From: Calditrichaceae bacterium
GTDB lineage: Bacteria; Calditrichota; Calditrichia; Calditrichales; Calditrichaceae
Length of the DNA: 12,655 nucleotides
Assembly: GCA_030622395.1 (NCBI GenBank)
Contig: JAUXGF010000021.1
Span: 1-12,655, forward strand
Reading direction: 5' to 3'
The notes under the pieces are model-generated. The model made no database searches. It saw only the letters and a program-made list of their open reading frames with translations, and had not been told where the DNA came from. The translations under genes and the position numbers were made by a program. Positions 1-6,657 of the stretch are shown here, one piece after another (positions within the stretch are counted from its first letter, which is position 1; every line of letters starts with the position of its first letter).

Positions 1-65
1 TAAGGGGTAAGTAAGACTTCTCTCTATTAAGTTGAAGGCTATGCGAATATTCGGGACGCTTTTGC

Positions 66-112
66 GGGGATACCTGATACCGGTTACTGATTACCGATTA
101 CTGGATACGGGG
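66..112. repeat. degenerate GATTACC/GATTACT short-repeat tract
   Basis: Repeated words of the form GATAC, GGTTACTGATTACC and GATTACTGGATAC follow each other, bounded by GGGGATAC on the left and GATACGGGG on the right. No reading frame is open through it. It looks like one copy of a low-complexity intergenic repeat family rather than a regulatory site. The rest of 1-165 shows nothing else I can support; the window opens just after or within a gap, with no partial gene visible at its left edge. Confidence 0.45.
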
Positions 113-165
113 ATGATCAAGCCTCTTTATGCAGTATCTGTTTGAATAGAACATTTCCCAAATAT

Positions 166-335
166 CAGGCTGTTGCAGAACATCCAAGATGTCATTTCAC
201 CGACCACCTCTGGCGGGGGCAGGAACGGAGTGTCCCGAAAATCGGGATATAACGTCAATAATAACAATATCCCGACGATTCGGGATCGTTAAAAGACTCT
301 CGAAATAACAGGAAAAACACTAGAGCAACAGCCTG
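166..335. mobile_element. MITE-like nested inverted-repeat element, non-coding
   Basis: The ends are perfect 11-bp inverted repeats, CAGGCTGTTGC (166-176) and GCAACAGCCTG (325-335). Inside them lies a second imperfect pair, TGTCATTTC (190-198) and GAAATAACA (302-310). The core has the hairpins TCCCGA-aaa-TCGGGA (233-247) and ATCCCGA-cgat-TCGGGAT (269-286), and CGGGATAT (243-250) also pairs with ATATCCCG (267-274). It has no coding capacity. Small palindromic elements ending in AGGCTGTTG are, from memory, widespread in bacterial intergenic DNA and are probably mobilised in trans. No clear target-site duplication was seen. It could alternatively be a fixed palindromic repeat. Confidence 0.55.
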
Positions 336-420
336 TCAGTCGGGACTATACAATTAAATATTATCTGAAATATGCATTCCCTATATTTATACTAAAAAGC
401 ACATTTTTATGTAATACCTC

Positions 421-443
421 GCTCAATAGTTTGAGCTGTTTTT
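421..443 (+). terminator. possible weak intrinsic terminator
   Basis: The stem GCTCAA (421-426) pairs with TTGAGC (431-436) across a TAGT loop, and is followed by TGTTTTT. The stem is short and only half G/C, so it would be weak. It would end rightward transcription entering from left of the window, about 105 bp before the thioesterase gene. The stretch from 336 to 549 otherwise shows only A/T-rich DNA presumably holding the thioesterase promoter. Confidence 0.3.
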
Positions 444-549
444 GATATACATCCTCAAAAACATTTCATTAAAAACGAGATTTTAACTATATTAAACATC
501 AATTATATTTCTCTAATCTTACGGAGCAAGCGACCGAAAAGGATGTAAA

Positions 550-978
550 ATGAGTATTTGGTTTAAAAATTATACCGTAGAAGATTTAAGTAAAATGTGT
601 AAGAATAATATGTTGGAACATATCGGCATTGAGTTTACTGAAATCGGATCGGATTATCTGCAAGCCAAAATGCCTGTTGATAATCGCACAAAACAACCGG
701 CGGGATTGCTGCATGGCGGAGCGTCTGTTACATTAGCTGAAACATTAGGCAGCGTGGGAGCCTACTTGTGTGTTGATCCTCAAAAGTATACCAGTGTAGG
801 CATAGAAATCAACGCTAATCATTTGCGTTCTGTAACGGAAGGATTTGTCTATGGCAAAGCAAAGCCGGTCCATATCGGCAGAAAAAGTCAGGTATGGGAA
901 ATTAAAATACATGACGACCGGAATAAACTTATCTGCATAAGCCGAATTACATTAGCGGTGGTTGATAAACCTCTGTAG
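550..978 (+). CDS. hotdog-fold acyl-CoA thioesterase, PaaI/YdiI (MenI-like) family
   Basis: A 142-residue protein with the compact length of single-domain hotdog thioesterases, which hydrolyse acyl- or aroyl-CoA in the cytoplasm. Diagnostic segments are MPVDNRTKQP (41-50), LLHGGASVTLAE (53-64) and a KP(V/L)H(I/L)G-type stretch near 105. Glu64, after the HGG turn, matches the catalytic acid of E. coli YdiI/MenI, and the whole length resembles that enzyme closely as I recall it. YdiI acts on 1,4-dihydroxy-2-naphthoyl-CoA in menaquinone synthesis but is promiscuous, and no men genes are visible here, so the substrate is open. Start: ATG 550 with AAGGAT 5 nt upstream. It appears monocistronic; the next gene is 176 bp away and belongs to a different, acquired module. 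Confidence 0.9.
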   Translation: MSIWFKNYTVEDLSKMCKNNMLEHIGIEFTEIGSDYLQAKMPVDNRTKQPAGLLHGGASVTLAETLGSVGAYLCVDPQKYTSVGIEINANHLRSVTEGFVYGKAKPVHIGRKSQVWEIKIHDDRNKLICISRITLAVVDKPL

Positions 979-995
979 AATATTATTATTCAGTG

Positions 996-1065
996 AATGG
1001 TCGGTATGGAGTGATGGAAGATTTGAATTACTGAATTGCTGGATTAATGAATTGTTAGAATGCCT
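996..1065. repeat. degraded copy of the TGGAGTGATGG repeat family; right part is the left bracket of the R-M cassette
   Basis: The segment begins with GGTATGGAGTGATGGAAG, the reverse complement of the CCATCACTCCA units seen at 4501-4570 and 5609-5754. It continues with AATTACTGAATTGCTGGATT. Its last 25 bp (1041-1065), containing AATGAATTGT and AGAATGCCT, recur inverted at 4288-4311 on the far side of the restriction-modification genes. The segment is non-coding. Confidence 0.5.
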
Positions 1066-1097
1066 GTGCAAATAATCTCATTTCACTTATTAAATTA

Positions 1098-1129
1098 TTT
1101 GTAGTTTCATCAAGTCACATATATATTTG
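1098..1129 (+). promoter_or_regulatory. Bacteroidota-type promoter candidate for the methyltransferase gene
   Basis: TTTG (1098-1101) is followed after 20 nt by TATATTTG (1122-1129), fitting the TTTG-N19..21-TAnnTTTG pattern of Bacteroidota housekeeping promoters. The start codon lies 25 nt further on, leaving a very short leader with no clear ribosome-binding site, which is common in that phylum. The TTTG box is also the right end of an inverted repeat, CAAATAAT (1069-1076) and ATTATTTG (1094-1101), which could be an operator. The match is by eye only. Confidence 0.45.
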
Positions 1130-1154
1130 CATTAAATAATTGTGAGATTATGAG

Positions 1155-2873
1155 ATGATTCAATTAAGTACAAAAGAAACAAAACGAACAGGATCGCATT
1201 ATACACCAACAATTCTTTCTGATTTTGTGGCTTCGAATATTGTTTCACAGATATCAGGTAAGAAATATAAGTTTAAAATTCTAGATCCAGCGGTTGGTGA
1301 TGGTGAACTACTTTTATCAATTATTAAAGAGTTTTATGCAAATAATATACGAGACTTTGAGATATTTGGTTTTGATACAAATAAAGACGCAATAGATTTT
1401 GCGACAAGTAGAATTAAATCACTTTATCCTGAAATCAAATTAAATTTAGAATGTAAAGATTTTTTAGAATTTGTTTTAGACAATTATTCATCCGAGAATA
1501 GTCTTGATTTGTTCAAATCTAGAAACATTAAATTTGATATAATAATTACTAATCCACCTTATGTGAGAACTCAAGTATTGGGCGCTGAGACTTCACAAAA
1601 AATTGCTCTTCAATTTAATTTAAAAGGAAGAGTTGATCTATACCATGCTTTTTTAAAAGCATACTCAATGGTCTTGAGAAATGGCGGAACCGCTGGAATA
1701 ATTGTATCAAATAGGTTCATGGTAACGCGAGCTGGTTCTACTACTCGAAAGACAATCCTGCAATTGTTTGATCTTTTAAATATTTGGGATTTCGGTGATA
1801 CTAAACTTTTTGAAGCGGCAGTTTTACCAGCAGTACTCTTGGTACGAAGAAATATAAATAAAACCACATTCGAAAAATCAAGTTTTGTATCTATCTATTC
1901 TAGCGATAATAAAAAGCCAGAGTACAAAACAGAGACAGTTATTGACGCCTTAAAATACAAAGGATTAGTACGCATCAAAGATGGCAGAGTTCTTAATGTA
2001 AAACAAGGTGTTCTTGACCATGGTTTAAAAATGGATAGTGTATGGCGACTATCATCTGAAAAAGTTGATAACTGGTTAAATCAAATTAAGAATAATACTT
2101 TTACGACTTTTGGCGAAATTGGGAAAGTACGAGTTGGTGTAAAAACAACTGCCGATAAAATTTTTATCCGTGAAGATTGGAGTGCTTTGCCAACTGAGAT
2201 GCAACCTGAGTATGAATTATTAAAACCGTTATTTACTCACCATGTTGCACAAAGATTTAAAGTACAGAAACAAAAAATTAAAAACCAAATACTTTACCCT
2301 CATATTATATCAAATGGTAAACGTTCAGTTGTAAATTTACAGGACTATCCAAAGACATTAAATTATTTAAATTCATATCGTGAAAAATTAGAAAGTAGAA
2401 AATATGTAATTGATTCTGGACGTAATTGGTTCGAACTATGGGTTCCACAAGATCCTTCAAGTTGGAAGAAACATAAAATAGTTTTTTGGGATATTTCTAA
2501 AAAACCAACATTCTGGTTGGATATGAGTGGCGCTATTGTAAACGGTGATTGTTACTGGTTTACTTTGAATGACGAAGCGGATGAAAATTATTTATGGTTG
2601 ATATTAGCAATTAGTAATTCTACATTTATTGAAGAATTTTATGATCATAAATTTAATAATAAATTATATGCAGGAAGAAGAAGGTTTATGACTCAATATG
2701 TTGAAAGTTTTCCTATCCCTGTAATCAATACCTATACTTCTAAAAAAATTATAAAGTTAACACAAGAATTATATTATAATTCTGATGACAATTATAGTCC
2801 TGAAATTTATAATTCTATAAATACATTGGTTTGGCATTCATTTGGTTTAAATATCGAAAAAATTACGCGGTAA
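1155..2873 (+). CDS. type II DNA N6-adenine methyltransferase (TaqI/Eco57I-like, gamma class)
   Basis: A 572-residue modification enzyme that would transfer a methyl group from S-adenosylmethionine to adenine N6 in the recognition site. Motifs appear in gamma-class order: motif X with GSHYTP (13-18), motif I DPAVGDG (44-50), acidic motif II FDTN (73-76), catalytic motif IV NPPY (133-136), motif V DLYHAF (161-166) and motif VI GGTAGIIVSN (177-186). The C-terminal half (about 300-572) would be the target-recognition domain of the TaqI type. NPPY favours N6-adenine over N4-cytosine. The ATG at 1155 lacks a clear Shine-Dalgarno sequence, but the motif X position argues for it. Codons are strongly A/T-rich. 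The 3' end overlaps the convergent endonuclease gene by 27 bp. It stands apart from the controller-endonuclease operon, so it can be expressed first on entry into a new host. Target sequence unknown. Confidence 0.93.
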   Translation: MIQLSTKETKRTGSHYTPTILSDFVASNIVSQISGKKYKFKILDPAVGDGELLLSIIKEFYANNIRDFEIFGFDTNKDAIDFATSRIKSLYPEIKLNLECKDFLEFVLDNYSSENSLDLFKSRNIKFDIIITNPPYVRTQVLGAETSQKIALQFNLKGRVDLYHAFLKAYSMVLRNGGTAGIIVSNRFMVTRAGSTTRKTILQLFDLLNIWDFGDTKLFEAAVLPAVLLVRRNINKTTFEKSSFVSIYSSDNKKPEYKTETVIDALKYKGLVRIKDGRVLNVKQGVLDHGLKMDSVWRLSSEKVDNWLNQIKNNTFTTFGEIGKVRVGVKTTADKIFIREDWSALPTEMQPEYELLKPLFTHHVAQRFKVQKQKIKNQILYPHIISNGKRSVVNLQDYPKTLNYLNSYREKLESRKYVIDSGRNWFELWVPQDPSSWKKHKIVFWDISKKPTFWLDMSGAIVNGDCYWFTLNDEADENYLWLILAISNSTFIEEFYDHKFNNKLYAGRRRFMTQYVESFPIPVINTYTSKKIIKLTQELYYNSDDNYSPEIYNSINTLVWHSFGLNIEKITR

Positions 2874-3890
2874 AATCAGTTGTCGTTTTTTATTTATAAC
2901 CCTTCCTTGAAATTGTTTAAATCTGGTAAAGAAGTCTTCTCCTGTTGTTAAAAAGAAGTTTTTAATCTCAACATAACCATTATTGATTTTTGCATAAAAA
3001 ATGGCATATCGTACGTCACAATGTCTAACAGTGATACCGTTAATCTTAGTTATATCAAGAGGTTCAGTGCTATCTGGGCTAACTAAACCAAGGTCTATAG
3101 TAGGTGATGTCTGTAGTTTTACTTCTAATAATTGATTCCTGATATCTGGGAATTGCCCATTATCAGCGTAAGAAGTATATGCAAGTTTTTCACAAACAAT
3201 TTTATGTAATGCAGCTCCTCTATTTCGTTCTTGATCTGCACCTACGTCCTTAAATTTAAATCCAATTAAAGATTTTAAGATATTAAAAATTTCATTAATA
3301 GGAATTAAAGTACCTATCATTAACCGGTCTGTTGGATTACATTTATTTGGTTTTATTTTTGAATCATACTTCTTTGTTAATTTCTCAAGGTTAGATGTAT
3401 CTGTTTTTGAAATAAGTTCATATTCTTTATCACCGACATCTAACCTTGCCTGAAATTTTTGTGTCAATGTTCCAGTTTTATCAAGTTTAGCTAATTCTTG
3501 TCCTGTACATACTTTTACATTACTTATAACATCATCTTCTGATATTTGTAGAATTACATATCTCTGAGTAGGTTCAATATCATTATTCCATACTTGTAAA
3601 TTATTTCTTTTTTGTGAATAAGTATCAAAGTTTTGTCCAGAGAACCTTGGCTTTGTTTTTTTAAATGATTTAGGGATTGGATAACCGAGCGCTTTACAGA
3701 CTTCACTTTTTACCACTTTAGACCTTGTCCTTAGTGGTAATCCCTTTAAAGATATACCACATATCTCTCTTAATAAAATATTTTGTAGCTCTTTAGTCGG
3801 AATCCAAAGTTTTTTATCACCTATCTCAATTGGATCATAAATTGTTAACTTATTATTTTTTATGTTCTTGATAAAATTTTCTTTTTTCAA
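2847..3890 (-). CDS. type II restriction endonuclease, PD-(D/E)XK fold
   Basis: A 347-residue protein. I do not recognise its subfamily, but the context with a methyltransferase and C protein, plus a PD-(D/E)XK core, identify it as the cognate endonuclease. The core is PDIRNQLLEVKLQ (248-260): Pro248-Asp249, then Glu256-Val-Lys258, the usual metal-binding and catalytic set. The preceding RNRGAALHKIVCEKL (222-236) looks like the leading helix of that fold. The N-terminal half has basic segments (about 50-100) that may contact DNA. Start: TTG at 3890, because AAGGAAGG sits 5 nt upstream and no ATG exists near the N-terminus; the non-ATG start may keep expression low. It lies 29 nt downstream of the controller gene, so they should be co-transcribed. 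Its stop lies inside the methyltransferase gene. Cleavage specificity cannot be read from the sequence. Confidence 0.85.
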   Translation of the reverse strand: MKKENFIKNIKNNKLTIYDPIEIGDKKLWIPTKELQNILLREICGISLKGLPLRTRSKVVKSEVCKALGYPIPKSFKKTKPRFSGQNFDTYSQKRNNLQVWNNDIEPTQRYVILQISEDDVISNVKVCTGQELAKLDKTGTLTQKFQARLDVGDKEYELISKTDTSNLEKLTKKYDSKIKPNKCNPTDRLMIGTLIPINEIFNILKSLIGFKFKDVGADQERNRGAALHKIVCEKLAYTSYADNGQFPDIRNQLLEVKLQTSPTIDLGLVSPDSTEPLDITKINGITVRHCDVRYAIFYAKINNGYVEIKNFFLTTGEDFFTRFKQFQGRVINKKRQLILPRNFFDI

Positions 3891-3919
3891 GATTACCTTC
3901 CTTGCAATATTTACTTTTT

Positions 3920-4138
3920 CTAAGGCTCTAATAAATTTTTTGCTTCAATATTAAGAGCGTTGGCGATAAGTTGAAGTGTATTTAATGTGATATTTCTTTC
4001 TGATCTTTCTATAGCTCCTATATAAGTTCTGTGAAGCCCAGAAATTTCAGCTAATTTTTCTTGCGATATTTTATTTCTTTTCCTGTGTTCCCTGATATTA
4101 CGTGAAACTAAATCAACTAAACTTATTTCTGTTTTCAT
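3920..4138 (-). CDS. restriction-modification controller (C) protein, XRE-type HTH
   Basis: A 72-residue protein, typical of C proteins (about 70-100 residues), consisting almost wholly of one helix-turn-helix domain. Helix SQEKLAEISG (25-34) leads into the recognition segment GLHRTYIGAIERSERNI (34-50), a phrasing characteristic of C proteins. Such proteins dimerise on C-boxes upstream of their own gene. They first activate and then repress the C-R operon, delaying endonuclease until the host DNA is methylated. The ATG start has GGAGG (complement of 4145-4149) 6 nt upstream, much stronger than the ribosome sites of either partner gene. A C-box-like operator lies 40 nt before the start. The endonuclease gene follows after 29 nt. 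Confidence 0.92.
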   Translation of the reverse strand: MKTEISLVDLVSRNIREHRKRNKISQEKLAEISGLHRTYIGAIERSERNITLNTLQLIANALNIEAKNLLEP

Positions 4139-4174
4139 AAAATGCCTCCAGATATGTTGTAAAATATCTTAATT

Positions 4175-4205
4175 GCTATATATATGTCTACATACTATAA
4201 GTAGC
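4175..4205 (-). promoter_or_regulatory. C-box-like operator and promoter of the C-R operon
   Basis: Read on the - strand, 4202 down to 4179 gives ACTTATAGT, then ATGTA, then GACATATATA. Against the published C-box consensus as I recall it (ACTYATAGT C YGTD GACTYATAGT), 20 of 24 positions agree; the left half-site ACT-TAT-AGT is perfect and the right half-site is degenerate. The block is framed by GCTA (4175-4178) and TAGC (4202-4205). A possible -10, TATTTT, lies downstream within the leader. A strong left and weak right site is the usual arrangement for activation first and repression later. Confidence 0.65.
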
Positions 4206-4287
4206 AAATTGTATCTTTTGAAATTGTTTTCTTAGTTGTTTATTATATTTATGGTTGTTGTAATTAGAAGAAATGTTTTTGTCTGAT

Positions 4288-4311
4288 AGGCATTCTACAA
4301 TTCATTCAACC
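4288..4311. repeat. right bracketing inverted repeat of the R-M cassette
   Basis: The reverse complement of this segment contains AATGAATTGT followed by AGAATGCCT. The same two words, separated by one extra T, occur on the + strand at 1041-1065. About 20 of 25 positions pair. The three restriction-modification genes lie exactly between the two copies. No flanking target duplication is evident, so whether these are true element ends or two halves of an interrupted older repeat is unresolved. Confidence 0.5.
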
Positions 4312-4313
4312 TG

Positions 4314-4338
4314 ACCGAAAACGCGTATCGGTTTTTTG
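4314..4338 (+). terminator. possible intrinsic terminator
   Basis: ACCGA (4314-4318) pairs with TCGGT (4328-4332) around a loop holding the self-complementary ACGCGT, and a run of six T follows (4332-4337). It is oriented for rightward transcription, where no + strand gene lies immediately upstream, so it may be a relic or an insulating element right beside the cassette boundary. Confidence 0.3.
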
Positions 4339-4427
4339 TAGTTTATCAATTCCGAGCAGGATTATCGGCAAGTAAAAGTTTATAGCGGCTTAGTTTTCGG
4401 CAGGCTAGCTCCAGCGATGGATAGATA

Positions 4428-4545
4428 GAAGAATGGTATGAGGGAATGATGGAATATTGGGAATAATGATCCACAGTATAATGCGTGGCTGAGCGCGCCG
4501 CTCTATTACTCCAAATACTCCATCACCCCAATCCTTCCATTCTTC
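4428..4545. repeat. large imperfect inverted repeat of the GGAATGATGG/CCATCACTCC family
   Basis: The left arm 4428-4463 starts GAAGAATGG and contains GATGGAATATTGG. The right arm 4509-4545 contains CTCCATCACC and ends CCATTCTTC. The reverse complement of the right arm matches the left at about three quarters of positions, with the outer 9 bp identical. In the loop sits a small perfect hairpin, GAGCG-cgc-CGCTC (4491-4503). The remainder of the 4139-4775 gap holds the C-R promoter region, the cassette boundary and, at its end, A/T-rich DNA with the strong ribosome site of the next gene. Confidence 0.55.
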
Positions 4546-4775
4546 AATAAAACATTACTCCAATTCTTCCCCTATTACGAAAATGGTTACAAAAAAGCAG
4601 CTTAATATTTTGAGCTATCTCACGACTTTTTATTTTGGATTTTATTATATATCCTGTAGTTTAAATAAACTCTTTTTACTAATGACTTAACTAATTTTTC
4701 TGATAAAAAATCGTCATTACTTATTAAAAGATTATATTCCTCAAAACTATTTTAATTTAAAAATAGGGGAAAGCC

Positions 4776-5546
4776 ATGGAAAAGATAAATAATTATGATG
4801 ATATCGATAAACAAAAAAAAGATCAAATTCTAAAGATGGTCACAAACAGTTTTTATAAAGAGCTGATAAATTATGGGATTAATAATAGTGATATTGTAAC
4901 TGTTTCAGTAAATTTGTTAGACCATATTACCACTCATCAAAAAACGATGACTAACGGAAACGGTTATTATAATAAAATATTTAAAGTAAATGAAGTAAAA
5001 GATGATTGGCAGAATAAACAGCAAATTATGTTTAACGAAGTAAAGATAAAACCGTTAAGCGCAGATTTAATTCCTCAAGTATGTATTTGGCTAAAAAATT
5101 CTGAACTAGGTAAAACCCTTATCAGCCTTTTCCCAAAAGAAACTTTAGCCTTAAATGAATATTTTTTAAATCGATCGGACCGCAAATATTTTAGCGTTTA
5201 TTACCAGGATGATAATTTTGTAGGAATTATTGGGGCTGAGAATATTGATCATAACTTTAAAAAGTTAGAAATGAAAAAATTTGTCGGCGCTGTGGAATAT
5301 CGCAGTAAAGGCATTGGGAAGTTAGCGACATTTCTTTTTCTATATTATAGTTTTAATATTCTAAAATTTAACAAAGTATTCATTCATTCTGTAGATACAA
5401 ATATTAAAAATGTAAATTTAAACAGTAAATTCGGTTTTGAATTAGAAGGGATTTTATATAAAGACGCTTATTTGAATAACTCCTATCGCGATGTTCTGAG
5501 AATGGGATTATTGCAAAATACATGGGATAATATGTTTTCCGGTTAA
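4776..5546 (+). CDS. GNAT-family N-acetyltransferase with an extra N-terminal region
   Basis: A 256-residue protein. Residues about 89-248 form a RimJ/RimL-like GNAT domain that would use acetyl-CoA to acetylate an amine. The acetyl-CoA loop is RSKGIGK (176-182). It is followed by a KVFIHSVDTNIKNVNLNSKFG segment (from 200) and GFELEGILYKDAY (220-232), the usual C-terminal signature of this group and of nucleotide-sugar acetyltransferases such as PseH. Residues 1-88 are largely helical and charged; I do not recognise them, and ordinary GNAT enzymes of this type lack them. Start: ATG 4776 with GGGGAA 4 nt upstream. It stands alone between two repeat-filled gaps, so the neighbours give no hint of the substrate. 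The acetyltransferase call is firm; protein versus sugar substrate is open. Confidence 0.85.
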   Translation: MEKINNYDDIDKQKKDQILKMVTNSFYKELINYGINNSDIVTVSVNLLDHITTHQKTMTNGNGYYNKIFKVNEVKDDWQNKQQIMFNEVKIKPLSADLIPQVCIWLKNSELGKTLISLFPKETLALNEYFLNRSDRKYFSVYYQDDNFVGIIGAENIDHNFKKLEMKKFVGAVEYRSKGIGKLATFLFLYYSFNILKFNKVFIHSVDTNIKNVNLNSKFGFELEGILYKDAYLNNSYRDVLRMGLLQNTWDNMFSG

Positions 5547-5608
5547 ATGGCTAAACAGAATATCCCTGCATCCGGTGCCGGCCTAAAGGTCAGGCGTCAT
5601 TACCTCAA

Positions 5609-5754
5609 TCCATCACTCCAATTCTTCTCCAACCCATTACTCCAGTACTCCATCACTCCATTACTCCATTACTCCATTACTCCAATTCTTCTCCAAGCCA
5701 TTACTCCAGCACTCCATCACTCCATTACTCCAATTCTTCAACTCTTCACCAATT
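5609..5754. repeat. tandem ACTCC-type repeat array
   Basis: The array is built of 9-bp units CATTACTCC/CATCACTCC in direct succession, interrupted by CAATTCTTCTCC blocks, so that a longer order of about 70-80 bp is visible: CCATTACTCCAG, then ACTCCATCACTCC, then CCAATTCTTCTCC occurs twice. Related single units occur at 4501-4570, and in reverse orientation at 996-1015 and 4440-4460. The unit length is divisible by three, so one frame stays open across it (5547-5801), but that frame is compositionally a repeat. It lies between the acetyltransferase stop and cdsA; the remaining bases up to 5832 hold only the cdsA leader. Confidence 0.8.
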
Positions 5755-5832
5755 CAGTAAAAATAAACATGCCTTTTGCATCAATTGCATTTTATAACTA
5801 ACTTCACAGATTGATATTTATTTGGAGAAGAT

Positions 5833-6657
5833 ATGAGAGAACTTTTAATCCGAATAGCAGTATCAGTAGTTGGTATTCCCCTTATAATCTTTTTGATTCT
5901 GAAGGGCGGCGTTTATTTTTTTGCATTAATTATGATTATTTCAATCGCCGGGCAAAGCGAATTGTATGTTTTAATTAAATCAAAATCAGTTAATGCTTTA
6001 AAAACGCCGGGCATAATAGCGGGCGTATGTATTTTATATATGGCGGGGTTTGGTTTAAATATTTATGCAGTATGCCTTTTGCTGATATTGATTATATTTA
6101 TTTTTGCTTCCGAAATGTTCCGCAATAAAGGCTCTGCCGTTTTAAATATTGCCTGCTCTTTGTTAGGGATTATTTATCCTGTTCTTTTTTTAGCGGCGTT
6201 TTTAATATTAAGGATGAATATAGATAAAATATTGCCTGCCGGTCAGGATAATGCAGGCGGATATTTTATATTAACTATTTTTATTTCAGTTTGGATATGT
6301 GATACTTTTGCTTATTTTTACGGTACGAAATTTGGGCGTAATAAATTGTTTGAAAGGGTATCGCCTAAAAAGAGCATGGAAGGCGCTGCCGCCGGCTTGA
6401 TCGGGGCAGTTATTACTTTTCTGGCTGTAAATTGGCTGGAAATTGTGCATATACCTCTGCCGATAGCCGTCATATCGGGACTCATTGTCGGCATACTCGG
6501 GCAGTTGGGCGATTTAGTGGAATCGTGGTTTAAGCGCGACGTCCAAATAAAAGACTCATCGAATATTTTACCGGGGCACGGCGGTATATTGGATCGATTC
6601 GATAGTTTAACATTTATTTCCCCGGCATTTTTAATACTTTATCTATTATGGAGTTGA
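5833..6657 (+). CDS. cdsA: phosphatidate cytidylyltransferase (CDP-diglyceride synthase)
   Basis: A 274-residue integral membrane enzyme that makes CDP-diacylglycerol from CTP and phosphatidate, the branch point of bacterial phospholipid synthesis. Hydrophobic segments occur at about 7-40, 58-92, 105-126, 145-163, 185-200, 209-225 and 262-273. The family signature is complete: SWFKRDVQIKD (231-241), then ILPGHGGILDRFD (245-257), with the conserved acidic and His residues. Start: ATG 5833 with GGAGAAG 2 nt upstream. The last 10 nt overlap the following solute-binding protein gene, so the two are probably co-transcribed. In many genomes cdsA sits with uppS, dxr or frr; none is seen here. Confidence 0.95.
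   Translation: MRELLIRIAVSVVGIPLIIFLILKGGVYFFALIMIISIAGQSELYVLIKSKSVNALKTPGIIAGVCILYMAGFGLNIYAVCLLLILIIFIFASEMFRNKGSAVLNIACSLLGIIYPVLFLAAFLILRMNIDKILPAGQDNAGGYFILTIFISVWICDTFAYFYGTKFGRNKLFERVSPKKSMEGAAAGLIGAVITFLAVNWLEIVHIPLPIAVISGLIVGILGQLGDLVESWFKRDVQIKDSSNILPGHGGILDRFDSLTFISPAFLILYLLWS

Noticed and set aside
1610..1867. 85-codon frame on the - strand inside the methyltransferase gene
   Set aside because: It lies opposite conserved methyltransferase motifs and shows no recognisable protein features.
5609..5754. Possible CRISPR array
   Set aside because: Repeats are contiguous 9-bp units without unique spacers of regular length, and no cas gene is present.
5547..5801. Open frame starting on the acetyltransferase stop, rich in SITP/LLQ repeats
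   Set aside because: It is the translation of the 9-bp tandem repeat tract, has no ribosome site or known domain, and owes its openness to a unit length divisible by three.
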